Assembly: GCA_020881915.1 (NCBI GenBank)
Contig: JAJFPB010000012.1
Coordinates: forward strand, 372,001-436,000
Length of the DNA: 64,000 nt
Reading direction: 5' to 3'
DNA from: Paramyrothecium sp. XJ0827
Lineage: Eukaryota > Ascomycota > Sordariomycetes > Hypocreales > Stachybotryaceae
Under the pieces are notes generated by a model that was given only the letters and a program-made list of their open reading frames with translations, was not told the DNA's origin and searched no databases. Position numbers and translations under genes: made by a program. The first letter of the stretch is position 1. Every line of letters begins with the position of its first letter. This document shows positions 46,693 to 57,723 of this stretch, in pieces.

Positions 46693-48891
46693 ATGACAGA
46701 TAATTCGATCGCGTCTTCCGTGGAAGAATGTCTCGGCTTCTTCCACCAAGTCGCTGCGTTGGATCTGTCGGCCTCTTCCGACCACGCAAACGTAGAAGCA
46801 ATTAGCAACGAAAAAACGCGCTTCAAAATCTGGTGCGGAAATATTGGCGCTCACAAGACGGGCCGTCGCTCTCTACAACATCGTCTTCGAGATGCTTCTC
46901 ACTTGCGAAAGCACGTTCTTGAGCTTTTGGCAGATCTTTCACGCTTGCTGCAGAAGGCAATATCCATCGTCACTGGTCAAATGGTTCCGTGGGATCAAGA
47001 AGAAGATGACGAAACTCAGGATTATGACTCAGATGGGGGGCACGAATACGCGCAGATCGACCTGGGTCCCAAGACTGAGGTTGAGCAAACCGCCTTGGGT
47101 GTAGCCGATGTCATCGACTGTCTATTGCGACTAAACGTCGCCATCAGGAACCCAGCTCCCCATGACCTGTTTGCAGCACGTCTTCCTATCGAAGCATCTC
47201 ACTACGAACCTTTTGACATTCAACATGTCCAGGCCAAGTTCAAAAATGTTGATCCGGCGCTCGCAGAACGGCTTGGAAAGGCAATGGCGAGACGCAGACA
47301 ATACTTCAAGTATAGAGAATCCCATCATCTGACGTTATCGCACGGTTTAAATTCCCGACACCAAACCGAAGATACAGGAACTACCGTCGCCAGCTCGATC
47401 CCCGATCACGCCAAAGTTGTCGAGCCGGGACTTTCAACACTTCCTATAAACGAAGACATCATGTCCGCTTTTGGTGTGACTGAAACATCGTTTGCTTCAT
47501 CAAATGCCGACAGTCAAAGAATTCGCTTTCCCCCACTTCCCCGTGGTTCTGAGAGCGGACCATTTGAGTGCCCTCTTTGTTACATGATGATCACAGCAAC
47601 AAACGAAGTATCGTGGAAGTGAGCAGTATCTGACTATATACGCGGCCGTGAAGCTCGCTGACTCTCCATTCTTAGGAGGCATGTATTGGCCGACCTTCGT
47701 CCTTACGTTTGTCTCTCGCTCGATTGTATGGTAGGGGAGAAAGTTTTTGCCACAAGACGTGAATGGATCATGCATGAAATTGAATGTCACTGGAAGGTTT
47801 ACAACTGCCCATGGTCATGCGGTGAGGTTTTCCAATCGACAACAAGATGCAAAGAGCATATCAGGATTTACCATCAAAACACTTTAACAGGGAGCCAGCT
47901 TGACGCGATGATCAGCCTTGGTGCTGCTCCACTACCCGCAAAAGATGGCCTTGAGTGCCCCATGTGCAAACAGATTTTCAACACAACCAAATCTTACCAA
48001 CGCCATGTTGGCAGACACCAGGAGCAGCTGGCGCTCTTCACTCTTCCTGCACAAACACTAACGGAGGACGAAAAGAGCGAGAGCACGAGCACATCCAATC
48101 AGAGCGAGGGTTCATCGGATGAGCTTGCTTCTACGCAACAGGAGCCCGAGGATGGATTAGTTGGTGACGAAGCCGCCGGTGAAGAAAATGCATCGGACCA
48201 TCAAGCAACCAGTCCGCGATCCCCAATCTCGCACAATGGCACATTGCGACCAGCGGTGAGAAATGCAACAACGGAGGATGCTCAAAACGACGCTTTGAAA
48301 ACATCTGTGGATGAGATTCCGTACAAGTCTGAAGACGGTATGTGCCAGTTCAAAAGATTATCTCACTAGAACTCTATCAAATTAAACAACTTATTAGAAG
48401 AGCAGAATTCGGACGATATGGCAGCTCAAGAGCCTCAGCAACCAGAGCTTTTAGGCAATGAATTCCAACAGCCGATGCAAGTGCCGCGCATGCCCGCCTA
48501 CACCCAGGCTATGATGGATGATATGGATCTTCCGCCGACTATCATTTACCAATATCATGTGCCAATGGAAGTGAAGAAGTGGGGCGAGCTTAAGATTTGG
48601 CTTTCGCAGAATAATAAGCTCTCGCAAAATATTCGAAACCAGCTTGATATTTTACAGCAGCATCAGCAGCAGCAAGAGCGTAATTTGCAGTGGCATATTC
48701 AGCAATATCAACGTCAACAACAGCAGAACCAGCTTGATATTCTAGAGCAGCATCGGCGGCAGCAGCAAGAGTATAATGCGCAGTGGCATATTCAGCAACA
48801 TCAACGTCAGCAGCAGCAGAACCAGGAGCAAATACGAGCTCAGCAAGCCCAAGGCCCTCAAGCAGGACAGAATCAAACAAATGCAGCTTAG
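46693..48891 (+). CDS. C2H2 zinc-finger protein with glutamine-rich C-terminus
   Basis: Three exons (46693..47618, 47676..48337, 48398..48891) with introns of 57 and 60 nt give 693 residues. The helical N-terminus (SIASSVEECLGFFHQVA, RRSLQHRLRDASHLRKHVLELLADLSRLL) is typical of a large fungal group with a conserved helical start and C2H2 fingers. Four finger-like units lie at about 285-435: CPLCYMMI...RHVLADLRPYVC, CLSLDC...HEIECH, CPWSCGEVFQ...HIRIYH and CPMCKQIF...HVGRH. An acidic Ser-rich linker follows. The last 160 residues are Gln-rich and contain a duplicated 30-residue unit (NQLDIL...QWHIQQ...). The frame is open to 46510, but the start at 46693 fits the family. It may be nuclear or a scaffold; the role is unknown. 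Confidence 0.78.
48637..48819 (+). repeat. Tandem 90/93-bp coding repeat (Gln/His-rich)
   Basis: Two direct copies inside exon 3 of the C2H2 gene start at 48637 and 48727, each beginning AACCAGCTTGATATT and encoding NQLDIL...QWHIQQ...QRQQQQ. A third copy begins at 48820 but diverges at once. CAG/CAA runs within make further slippage likely. Confidence 0.9.
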
Positions 48892-49253
48892 TGTTTTGCA
48901 GCAGGAGCAGCAATAGAATGCCGAGAGGGCTGGTGAGAAGGGCAGGTGGATGTGTTGGTGGGTGAGCGGCCAGCTGCCTCGGAGACCTACGAGCCTAGCC
49001 CTGGTGTCTTGTCAGGGATAAAACACTAACATCACGGTTTTGATCACTAAATAGTATCGTAGTCCGTCTTTTTAGCGATAAAACCGGTAATATTACTGTT
49101 ATACCCCTTTTAAAATACGGTGGGTGTGCTGCTAGAGACCCACACTTCAGCGAAATATACATCTCCGAGTCCCCTAGACTTTCCTGGGTTTGCTGGATAG
49201 TATCAATAGATAAATTCCACCGGCTTTGTTCGCTTTGATTCTGTTTGTTCTAG
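48892..49253. other. Intergenic AT-rich stretch with an imperfect repeat
   Basis: Two similar units starting GATAAAAC (about 49,017 and 49,077) and each ending near a GTT stand 60 bp apart. Nothing codes. Confidence 0.3.
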
Positions 49254-49850
49254 GTCCCCTCACGATAGTAAAAATAAGGATGTGCCCTCCAATGGACTTA
49301 GTTTCAACGACGACAATGATGCTAGTCTTATCTCACACATTCACGAGATTCATTTGAAGGGAAATAATTTGGATGATTTATCGAGGAGGATGCAAGAACC
49401 GGAGCAAGATTTGGTCGATCCTACCAGAGGCCGATCGCCTCTAGCTGAAGGAGTAGAGCTAAGCACAGACGCGTCGCCGCCACCCATAGTGAAATCTACC
49501 AGCCCGACGCGTATCCTAACGCCACCCACAGCTAGCTTTCCCGAGGATCTTGGTTACGTGCGAGAAGCAATGGCGCCGCACAAGGATGACGCTAGATTCC
49601 AGGAGGCCCCTCCCGGAGCTAGGTGGACAAATCTCAGCCCCAATATTGTGGGTGTAGAGGCGTTAAAGATTGGAAAAGAGAGATACGAAACCCGTCCCGA
49701 CTAGGTCATTGTCTTACCGGAGCTCATTAGGGAAGAAATTGAGGCATATACCTCAGCGACACGGGTTCTTCGAGGTGAGATACTATACTATTCTTCCACA
49801 TTGTTTTGTTTTGTGAAATTTGATTTTAATTTTAATAATCATTAGGATGA
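49254..49850 (+). pseudogene. DUF8035-like relic with an in-frame stop
   Basis: An exon-like open stretch starts after a TTCTAG acceptor at 49253. It carries ISHIHEIHLKGNNLD and then APHKDDARF, APPGARWTNLSP, NIVGVEALKIGKERYE, which resemble the C-terminal domain of fungal DUF8035 proteins. A TAG at 49702-49704 interrupts it, yet the same frame continues with the matching VIVLPELIREEIEAYTSATRVLR up to a GTGAGA donor after 49774. Homology on both sides of the stop shows a broken gene rather than a short one. The usual long N-terminal part is not seen, so the relic is also truncated. The family name is from memory and the function is unknown. Confidence 0.5.
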
Positions 49851-50618
49851 AAAGGTGCAGAGCACCGGCTGAAATACAACAACGTGACAAGACGAAGATA
49901 ACGAGCAGAGGTGGGCCTGTCATCTAGCTCGCCTCATCACCGAGGGTCAACATGCATGGTAAAAGCAGAGCGAGGAACGACACGAGCAGGTAACAAGAAC
50001 TTTTTCTAGAACGGACTATTCCACCTTCCTGCAAGCCTTTACATAGGACCGCCCCGCCATGTCCATCTCAAGTCAACGAGGCGGAGATCAATCGCGACTC
50101 TAGATAATTTAGTTTTCGGTCTGGAAAGTCAGGAACTGCATCATAGCACTAAGATTTGAGTAGTGAAAATATGTAGACCGCACATGAGATGCTCAGTGAA
50201 CGCCATCTCAGGCAAGAACAGGGACAAGATCAAGACAATCCGCTATGAAGAAGCTTTCGCAGCTTCTTGAACAACCCTGCTTTCTCCTAGCTCAGACTAA
50301 CGCATGAACGTGGAGAAACAGGCAACTCCACATAACGGTGTTAGTCTGAGCTAGGAGAAAGCAGGATTGTTCAAGAAGCTAAGGGGAATTTGAGGCAAGC
50401 TGGTCGTTTCTAGCCCTTGCAGCTCGGCAAGTTGGGCAACCCATGATCTCTCACATGGTCAATGGCAAAAGCTCCTCTGCAAGATTCAAAGCCCGCACTG
50501 AATCGCCTGGGTGCTCGTGCATTATTGATAATATCTATTCATGTATAAAAAACTACGCTCCGCAATGAGTATTATATGTGAACAATGGTTTATACTATTA
50601 CAGTCTTCATGACAAAGT
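49851..50618. other. Intergenic region holding the inverted repeat
   Basis: About 770 bp between the relic and the permease stop. Besides the inverted repeat at 50261-50380 I see no gene. Confidence 0.35.
50261..50380. repeat. 41-bp near-perfect inverted repeat with 38-bp spacer
   Basis: The left arm (50261-50301) begins AGCTTCTTGAACAACCCTGC and ends CTCAGACTAAC. The right arm (50340-50380) is its reverse complement with one mismatch in 41 (C versus T at the ACAAC/ACAAT position). The arms could form a stable hairpin in RNA or DNA. Candidates are the terminal repeats of a collapsed DNA element (MITE-like), a hairpin RNA, or a fold-back insertion. No transposase or clear target-site duplication is visible around it. 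Confidence 0.9.
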
Positions 50619-52178
50619 CTACAGCTGGACAGTGTCCGAGATCAGATCGATCTCACCCAAAGGAACGATCTTAGTCCTGAAGAATAGCTTGTGGCCAACA
50701 AACAGGACAACGAAGAGGATGACACTGATGTAGCTGGCAAAGAAGTCGCTCGTGTTCCACTCGATGAAGCTCTGGAAGCCGCTCGTAAGGGTGATGAGGA
50801 CAGTGAAGAAGAGTCCAATCCACGACAGGTATGGCTGCATGGGGGCAGCGTATGCAAGTGCAGATCGCTTGATTCCCCTGTAGCTGAGGGCTCGCATGAA
50901 TCGCAAGTGGCAGACGCAAGTAAGGGCCCACGAGATGAGACCAGCAACGGCGGTGATGTTGAGCAGCCAGTCGAAGACAACGGTACCACCGGCGGAGAGG
51001 TTCAGGAAAGCGAGGAAGCCGACCAGGGAGCAGGCAGCGACGGCCAAGTAGGGGGTTCCGAGGCGGTTGGTCTTCTTGAGGAACTGAGGAGCATGGCCAC
51101 ATTCAGCCAAGGCGACCAGGATACGACTGCTAGAGTAGACGTTGGAATTGGCAGCAGTCAAGACAGCAGTCAGCAGGACGGCATTGATGATGTCTGGGAG
51201 CACTGAAACGCCGGCAAGCTTGGCGACCAGAACCAGGGGCGAGGCGGAAGCGCTGTAGCCGTCATTCAGGAGGTCGGGGTGGTCGTAGGGGATGTTGATG
51301 CCGAGGAAGAAGACGGTTGCGACAAACAGGGTGAAGATACCCCAGAAGGTCCATCGGATGGCCGAGGGAATGCTCTTGCTGGGGTTCTCAGCCTCACCGG
51401 CGGCAATGCCGACCAACTCAGCACCCTGGAAACTGAACGCAGCAGTGATCAGGACACCCCAGAAACCGATGAACTTGCCGGCAGAGCCATCCTTCATGTC
51501 AGCAGCAAAGGCGCCCGGGTTGCTCCAGTACTTGAAACCCAGGTAGCCTTGGTCGCCAACGCCCGCGTTGACGCAGATGGAGAAAATGATGAAGCCGACA
51601 ATGGTGATGACCTTGATGCTGGAGAACCACATCTCAAACTCTCCGAACCATCGGATAGGAAGGTAGTTGATGGCAGTGAAGATGACCCAGAAGACGGCGA
51701 TGAAGATGCCGACGCTCAGTGAGTCGTTCCAGTACTGAATGATCAGGCCGGCGGCAGTCAACTCGAGGGCGTAAGTGAGCGACCAGCTGAACCAGTAAAT
51801 CCATCCCATGGCGAATCCCAGCGTAGGGTCGACGAAGCGAGTGGCGTAGACAGTGAAGGCACCAGCGACAGGCATGTAGGCGGCCATCTCACCGAGAGCC
51901 GTCATGACGGAGAAGACGATGAGACCAATGAAGATGAAGGCAATCAGCAGAGAGGCAGGGCCGGCGGATGCCAGGGCGGAGCCGGTACCCAGGAAGAGAC
52001 CGGTGCCGATGGTGCCTCCGATGGCGATGAACTGGAGGTGACGGCTGTGAAGCTTGCGCTCGAGGCCGGGCTCCGAGGTTCCGGTCTCGATGTCTCCCTT
52101 CAGACCGCCGGGTCCGGTGACGACTCCAGGGAGCTTGTCGGCGCTGGCGCCGGGCGACTTTTCCGAGGGCGTGTTCAT
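50619..52178 (-). CDS. Amino-acid permease (yeast amino-acid transporter family)
   Basis: Intronless, 519 residues with about 12 membrane helices. Signature segments are LERKLHSRHLQFIAIGGTIG, TGLFLGTGSALASAGPAS, SVMTALGEMAAYMPV, WIYWFSWSLTYALELTAA, FQGAELVGIAAGEAENPS and SIPSAIRWTFWGIFTLFV. These define the fungal APC subfamily that includes GAP1, DIP5 and LYP1. It imports amino acids with protons at the plasma membrane; the exact specificity is not readable. The N-terminal 40 residues are cytosolic and Lys-containing, where ubiquitin-driven endocytosis acts in this family. One TTATCT (GATA-type on the minus strand) lies 184 bp upstream at 52362, compatible with nitrogen control but only a single site. 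Confidence 0.92.
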   Translation of the reverse strand: MNTPSEKSPGASADKLPGVVTGPGGLKGDIETGTSEPGLERKLHSRHLQFIAIGGTIGTGLFLGTGSALASAGPASLLIAFIFIGLIVFSVMTALGEMAAYMPVAGAFTVYATRFVDPTLGFAMGWIYWFSWSLTYALELTAAGLIIQYWNDSLSVGIFIAVFWVIFTAINYLPIRWFGEFEMWFSSIKVITIVGFIIFSICVNAGVGDQGYLGFKYWSNPGAFAADMKDGSAGKFIGFWGVLITAAFSFQGAELVGIAAGEAENPSKSIPSAIRWTFWGIFTLFVATVFFLGINIPYDHPDLLNDGYSASASPLVLVAKLAGVSVLPDIINAVLLTAVLTAANSNVYSSSRILVALAECGHAPQFLKKTNRLGTPYLAVAACSLVGFLAFLNLSAGGTVVFDWLLNITAVAGLISWALTCVCHLRFMRALSYRGIKRSALAYAAPMQPYLSWIGLFFTVLITLTSGFQSFIEWNTSDFFASYISVILFVVLFVGHKLFFRTKIVPLGEIDLISDTVQL

Positions 52179-54351
52179 TGTGGCTGTGACGTGAGAGTAT
52201 CTCGGTAAACGAGGGCGCTGATCGTCAATGATGCTTCAATCTCAATCAAGACAGCGATGCGCAGCCTCCAGCTGGAACGAAGCAACGCGTGAAGCAACAA
52301 ACACAATGTGAATGAATGTCTCTTTGGAACAACCAGCAGAAAAGAAGGAGTCAGGCCGAGTTTATCTCCAGCATGGGGGAAAATTTCTTCTTGTACGGTC
52401 CCTCGAAAATCTTGTTTTCCCCATCGGACGACCCGTCGCCCCATATCGCCTCACGCCTAGCATGAGGGTCCATTCAAACTGAACGAATGATGTGATTCGT
52501 AGCGCGCTGAAGAATTTTTTTTTTTTTTTCCTCTCTAGCTACGTCCGGGCCATGACGGTGCTGTGGCGGCTCTGGACGGCAACGGCCGGGCCGGTGCGAC
52601 ATCCTGCATCCGGGAATAAAGTCTTCCTAAACACGGCCGCTGATTGGCGGGCCGCTGGGCTTTGGCGTGGCTAACTCGCGGCCAAGGAACCCACAGCGGC
52701 TTTTTTTCTGGAAGGCTCTAAGCCTCTTGCGGGATAGTGGACCCTGGGTAGAGTCATGAGAAGAGCTGTATCGGCCAGTTCCCTGAGTTGTGAGCAATCG
52801 ACGAGGGGATAAGCTTATGGAGGAGTCCGATGTGCGGACAGCTTCGGCCTGGACTTTTCGTGTGGGGGTTAGCGGCCGGAACCTCGCGATGCCTTCTGAT
52901 TTGCCAATACGAGAAGGGGGAAAAGAAGAAGGAAAGAAAAAGGCTACAAGATGTAAAGAGCAGATGCGTTTGTCTAGGCGGTCGAGATCGGGAGCTAGGG
53001 CGGGCTCCACCCAGTCGGTGATAGGAATCCGGTTTACCATTCCGGCATGCACATTAAGACATGACTGCACGACGAGGCATCCCAACATAAAGTATTTCTT
53101 GCAAAGTACGGGTGGGATGATTCTATGGGGTTTTCGGCTTTTTTCATCCATCTTTCTGCATGAGCAGATTGAGTCGAACTGTAAAATGTTTAGTGTCATT
53201 CTTCGAAGTCTCAGCTGATGGCTACAACAACTGCCGACCTAATCAATGGTCTTGACAGCAGAATTCACGCGGTTATCGTAGTAATGTTCGGAGGCCTCAG
53301 CAGGGCTCCTGATCGCTCTCCATAGGTAGCCACGACATTCAAGCTGTGCAGAGAATCCCCAGTCTATACAGGACCTGGGGACTGTCGATAGAAGATGTCG
53401 GGTCATGGTCTCCATGAATCATCGAGGCATTCTACACTATATACCATCTACCCAATTGTCGCCTGGGGCATTTGGCTTGTCCGGGGTTGGCGTGTTCATG
53501 TGTCATAGATGGAGATGCAAGGAAATTGCTATGGGCTTATATTTTAAGCTTAGGCTTGGCGGCAGTGGTAACGCGTTGGACAAATTTAGGCTCTTGGCTA
53601 CCAGAAGTGCTCTGTAATTAAAATGCTGATTTCTCACCAAACCAGTTGCGTACTACGGCGCTACAGTAAGAATTGCGCCGAATGGTGACTGACGAACACC
53701 AGTCTCTTTTGAGTTTACCACCTCAACTATGTGAGTTTTATTGTTTTCTTTCTCCCAGCGTAACTCTCTCGAATCATGCCCTTTGCAACCGTGGTGTCTG
53801 GCCAACTGCCCACATCTTGTAGTTGGTTTCACCCAATTCATGTATAAACACGGCAATGAATTTGTTTTTGTGCATGGTTGATTTTGTAGGATCTCTAAGG
53901 TGAAACCAGGCCCACGACAATCCACATCGATGCCACCATTTCTGTCAGAGGCTGCGAATCTTATCTTTTGGCATGGGTGAAAAGATCATCACACACCTAG
54001 ACGCAACACGCCGTGTTTCACCTGCTGTCATGGAGGACTGTCACGGGCGTTTTGTTTATCAAAGCTCGTTGTCTCCACAATACAGGTACATTTTCAACTC
54101 GTTTCCAACCAATCCTCCCTGTGCTGACCCAAAACAAGCGCAGCGGTGCTCACGGAAATGATTGGCCAGTCGATGCCTGCAATAGAATTAATCGCTGCCT
54201 TAAAGCAATTCTGCAGCCTGTTCGTGAGGCAGCACTTTGAGCGGCAGACGAGGCCACGTGACCACGAACTTCAGCCATTGCCACAGCTTTGCGATCTCTG
54301 TTGGTCAACGTAGCTCCCTTCGAACCACCGCAATTGGTATGATTCGACCCC
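52179..54351. other. Long intergenic region with a poly-T tract
   Basis: 2.2 kb without a supported gene. It includes a run of 15 T at 52515-52529, about 340 bp upstream of the permease ATG; on the minus strand this is a poly-A tract, often nucleosome-excluding in fungal promoters. A 190-codon minus frame at 52627-53199 has no family features. Confidence 0.35.
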
Positions 54352-55240
54352 ATGGCGCACCTTTCGCACGCAGAACGCATGCAGATGCTCGCGGAGATGG
54401 AGCCGAAACCCCTCACTGGTGAGCCAGAGCGGTATCGCGTCGCGACGTACCGGCCGGCTCGGCCAATTCCCCCGATGGAGACTTTGGTAATGCCAATGCC
54501 TTCCTCCCACCGAACCTGGCCCAGGCGAGTCGAAGCTAATCGCGCCATTGCAGAACTTCTGGTTCCGTACCCGACTGGTCCACGCCACGGGCCGGCCAGT
54601 TAGCTATGACCATATGCACACGTTCACTATGCGTCTTAGTCAACCGCCATTGCTTGCAAGATTGGTCATGCGGTTGCTTGCCCAACTACCGCGATGCATA
54701 GGCTCCCTCGCCCAGCAACTGTTTCCTGAGTGGTTTATTCCGTCCAACATCATACTAAAATGCCAGAAACAAGTCAAGGATACAATTTTGGAAGATGAAG
54801 ACTCGTACAGAGAAGGCTTCGAAGCGGAGTGCAGAACTTATGACCGACTGAAGCCTATTCAAGGCACCGTTGTGCCCACTTGCTATGGCCTGGCTACATA
54901 CAACGGGAGAAGAGCCCTGATCCTCGAGCATCTGCCGGGCTCAACCCTGGCGGATCCAGATGGTGCAACCCTGACCCTCCAAGACGCCAAGAAGCTGCTC
55001 GAGGACTGCTTCCGGGAAACTGCTCGGTTGGGAGCAGTGCAAGAGGAAGTTGGTCTGTCCAATTTTATGCTCACGCCTTGCCGGAAGCGCATCATGGCTA
55101 TTGACTTGGAGTATGTTGCTCATGACTATGCTGCGGAGCTCCTCGAGTTTCGTTCCCTGTCGGGCATCCAGACAATCCTGGAGAATTACCTTAGGCGGCA
55201 GCAATTATTACGGTACGACGGCTACCTCGAGGGTGCTTGA
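54352..55240 (+). CDS. Small kinase-like fold protein (fungal phosphotransferase-like)
   Basis: Exon 1 (54352..54486) and exon 2 (54554..55240) with a 67-nt intron (GTAATG...TTGCAG) give 273 residues. The segments EGFEAECRTYDRLKPIQGTVVP, CYGLATYNGRRALILEHLPG and SNFML...IMAIDLE recall the fungal kinase-like proteins whose motifs run E...L-LQG-IP, then a D-x-x-L-x-NF catalytic loop, then D-LE. Here the catalytic loop reads EEVGLSNF: the Asn is kept but the Asp position appears to be Glu. The metal-binding DLE is kept. The lysine-bearing strand may be IILKCQKQVKD. Activity is therefore doubtful. No signal peptide; probably cytosolic. Such genes are numerous in plant-associated ascomycetes and have no known role. 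Confidence 0.7.
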
Positions 55241-56465
55241 CGTTCTTTTTCTGCAATGCGAGCAACAACACACCTCGATACCGTGGAGGTGGCCTACCGA
55301 CTTTACCGTGGTGTTGCTCTATTCTAATCTTTGCCAACATAGAGATACCCGTTTCCGAAGTCATGTTTTTCCCTACACGAAAGCTTAATTGCATCTTTAT
55401 TTTGTCATTCGCCAACGTTGGCCAAATCTCCAGGCTTATCTAGAATAATCAGATAAGAAGGCACTTTCAGGCTTTTAGGGTCGTCCGGTCCAGATCTCAC
55501 CGTACTGTAGCTGCGAACAAACCTAAATTGTCATGCACTTATCACTAAGGTAGATTGACAGATTTAGTATAAAGCGTGCCTCAATTTTCCATGTATCTTG
55601 TAATTATGTCTAGAATTTTTTGCCGTCGCGTTCAATGATGCCATGATGCTGATGCCTTTCTCTAGGGTATGTGGAGCCACATGCACCTTAAGGAGGAGGC
55701 GACCTCACGATAATTCACCGACGATGCTGCTCATACCTTTCAAGTCGTGAAATCTATGGGTGAACCTCCGTTAACTCTACCCAAATTCGCTTTAGCCACC
55801 AATTTATGTGTAACACTTAAGCGATCGCGAGCTGATTCGCTTGGCTAAGGTATCGTCACTATTCAGCAAGGTCCAAGAGATAGAGTCTCAGCAGTCTACC
55901 CATAGTATCGGCGTATTATATGGGAAACCTGTTGTCGTCGCCATTCGCCGGCCTAGCAATCTTTGCACATGCACTGCAAAAAGTATTGAAGCAACGTAAG
56001 TGCTTAGACTATAGGGTGTCCATCCATGTTGCGCAAAACTAGGATGTGTTGTTATTCGTCATCATCGAGTACAAGAACACAGCCGTCGGCGGGTCTACCG
56101 TTTTCTACGCCATATTGAAAAATAGACAATAATATGGCAGTCTTTGGCCAAAACATCATGCTTGTCCCATGGAAATGGTCATGTTACATCGAAACAGGCT
56201 GGGTACAGGATATGTAAGCCTGCCTGACGAATGGGGAAACTTCTTCTCTCGTGGACCCTTCTGTGATGGCTGCTTAACCCCTCAAACTGACACATCAGCG
56301 TGGCGCCCTCCATTTCATCATTCCTCGGAGGTTTCTCCTTCAACTATACCAAAGCTCACATCAATCTGCGCAGTCACGATGCCTACTGACAAGCAATTCA
56401 ATCATACCTACTGTGTCAAATTGCCCACGTCCCTAACAACGAGCAACCCAGAGTCGCTGGCAGTC
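55241..56465. other. Intergenic region, no gene seen
   Basis: 1.2 kb of mostly AT-rich sequence. The frame of the next gene is open from 56169, so its start could lie as early as 56379 (see that entry). Confidence 0.3.
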
Positions 56466-57723
56466 ATGGAAGCCAGAAGCGCAGCTATAAATGCGCCGAA
56501 TCGCCCACCGCGACCAGATGCTCCACCTCAAGCACCGACTCCAAACGGCCGTCTCGGTAAAGGCCTCATTGAGGGCCTGTATACTTTGAATCAGGATTCC
56601 GGGTATTTTAAACTCCCGCGCGAGCTTAGAGATGACATTATTCGACTGGCCTTTGCGAATCGGCGACTCCACATGAACCTGGCTTATGGCCATCCCGATG
56701 CTAGTCAAGGGTCGGCCACGAATCACCATTGTGGCATTGGTAACCGCAAGCCAGGCCGCTGGGGGAAAAGCGTACGTGCGGTCGATGCAAGTCAGCGTAT
56801 GGCCTGGCGGTGGTGGAGCTCCATCTGCCATCGCCTGGCACCAGATGGGGCAGTAGGGCCTATGACATATGGCGGCCTTGACGGTCCATGGGCTGATAAT
56901 TGCCGGAACGGCGATGCCCGACACTGCCTTTCTTGGAGAGGTCTCGACTCCTCCGAATGCTTCATTGGCGTTATGGGTTGGCTTTTATCTTGTCGACAGA
57001 AGTACGCATGCGAACTTGAGCAATTCACATGATGCTAATACCACTCGTAGCTTTCACGAAACCATATTTACATTATACTCAGCAAACACGATTATCATCC
57101 AGGATGAATTCCTCCTCATGAGCCTACCTCAAATCCTATTACCGCAATATCTTCACCAAATCACGGCGCTTGAAATGAGTTGGCCGTTGAGAAAACTCGG
57201 AGAAACCACCGACCTTGACGAGGCTCATCTGGAGACCATCTTTCGACTATTATTGACACATTTCCCTGCCCTCTGCCGTTTGCACCTATCTCTAGAGGAT
57301 TCATTTCAGCCTCTGGTTTCCTTCTACACCGATCGGGAGTATTTAAAGATTATTGTGAGGATGTTGGACGAGTTTGTTTCATGCATGCCGGCTTTGGCAG
57401 AATGCGCATTCGCACTCCCCCGAGAATGTTTTGACGTTGCCCACGAAGACGTGATAGCGGATGCCTGGGTCAGTCGTCATACGCGTCGCTCATATAGCCA
57501 GATTTGGCGAACCGTGGATGGCAAAATGCACCTTGCGCAACTACCATACGTCGACAGCTATCCCAACGCCCCCTTCCACTTATCACCGAGTGCTGCACAG
57601 GCCAGGGGCTACTGGATCCTAGAGGGGACGAATGAGGCTCCACCTGCACCGCTTGAATGCGGGACGGATGCCCTAATTCGCTGGTGTATGGAACGAAAGT
57701 CGCGCTTGAATGCGCAAGAGTGA
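56466..57723 (+). CDS. DUF7730-like fungal protein
   Basis: Exon 1 (56466..57001) and exon 2 (57051..57723) with a 49-nt intron (GTACGC, TGCTAAT branch, CGTAG) give 402 residues. The core starts with LPRELRDDIIRLAFANRRLHMNL, an F-box-like or DUF7730 opening, then NHHCGIGN, WRWWSSICHR, CFIGVMGWLLSCRQ-NFHETIFTLYSANTII and LLPQYLHQITALEMSW. This order (gene head, 'WWSSVCHR', 'GWLLSCRQ-Y-E', 'Y-tNtI', 'LLP-L') is common to a large ascomycete family of unknown function. The N-terminus is Pro-rich (NRPPRPDAPPQAPTPNGR). The ATG at 56379 in the same frame is an alternative, adding 29 residues. No signal peptide or membrane segment is visible. Confidence 0.75.

Noticed and set aside
52627..53199. 190-codon minus-strand frame upstream of the permease
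   Set aside because: Low-complexity Ser/Arg-rich content and no family features; probably promoter DNA.
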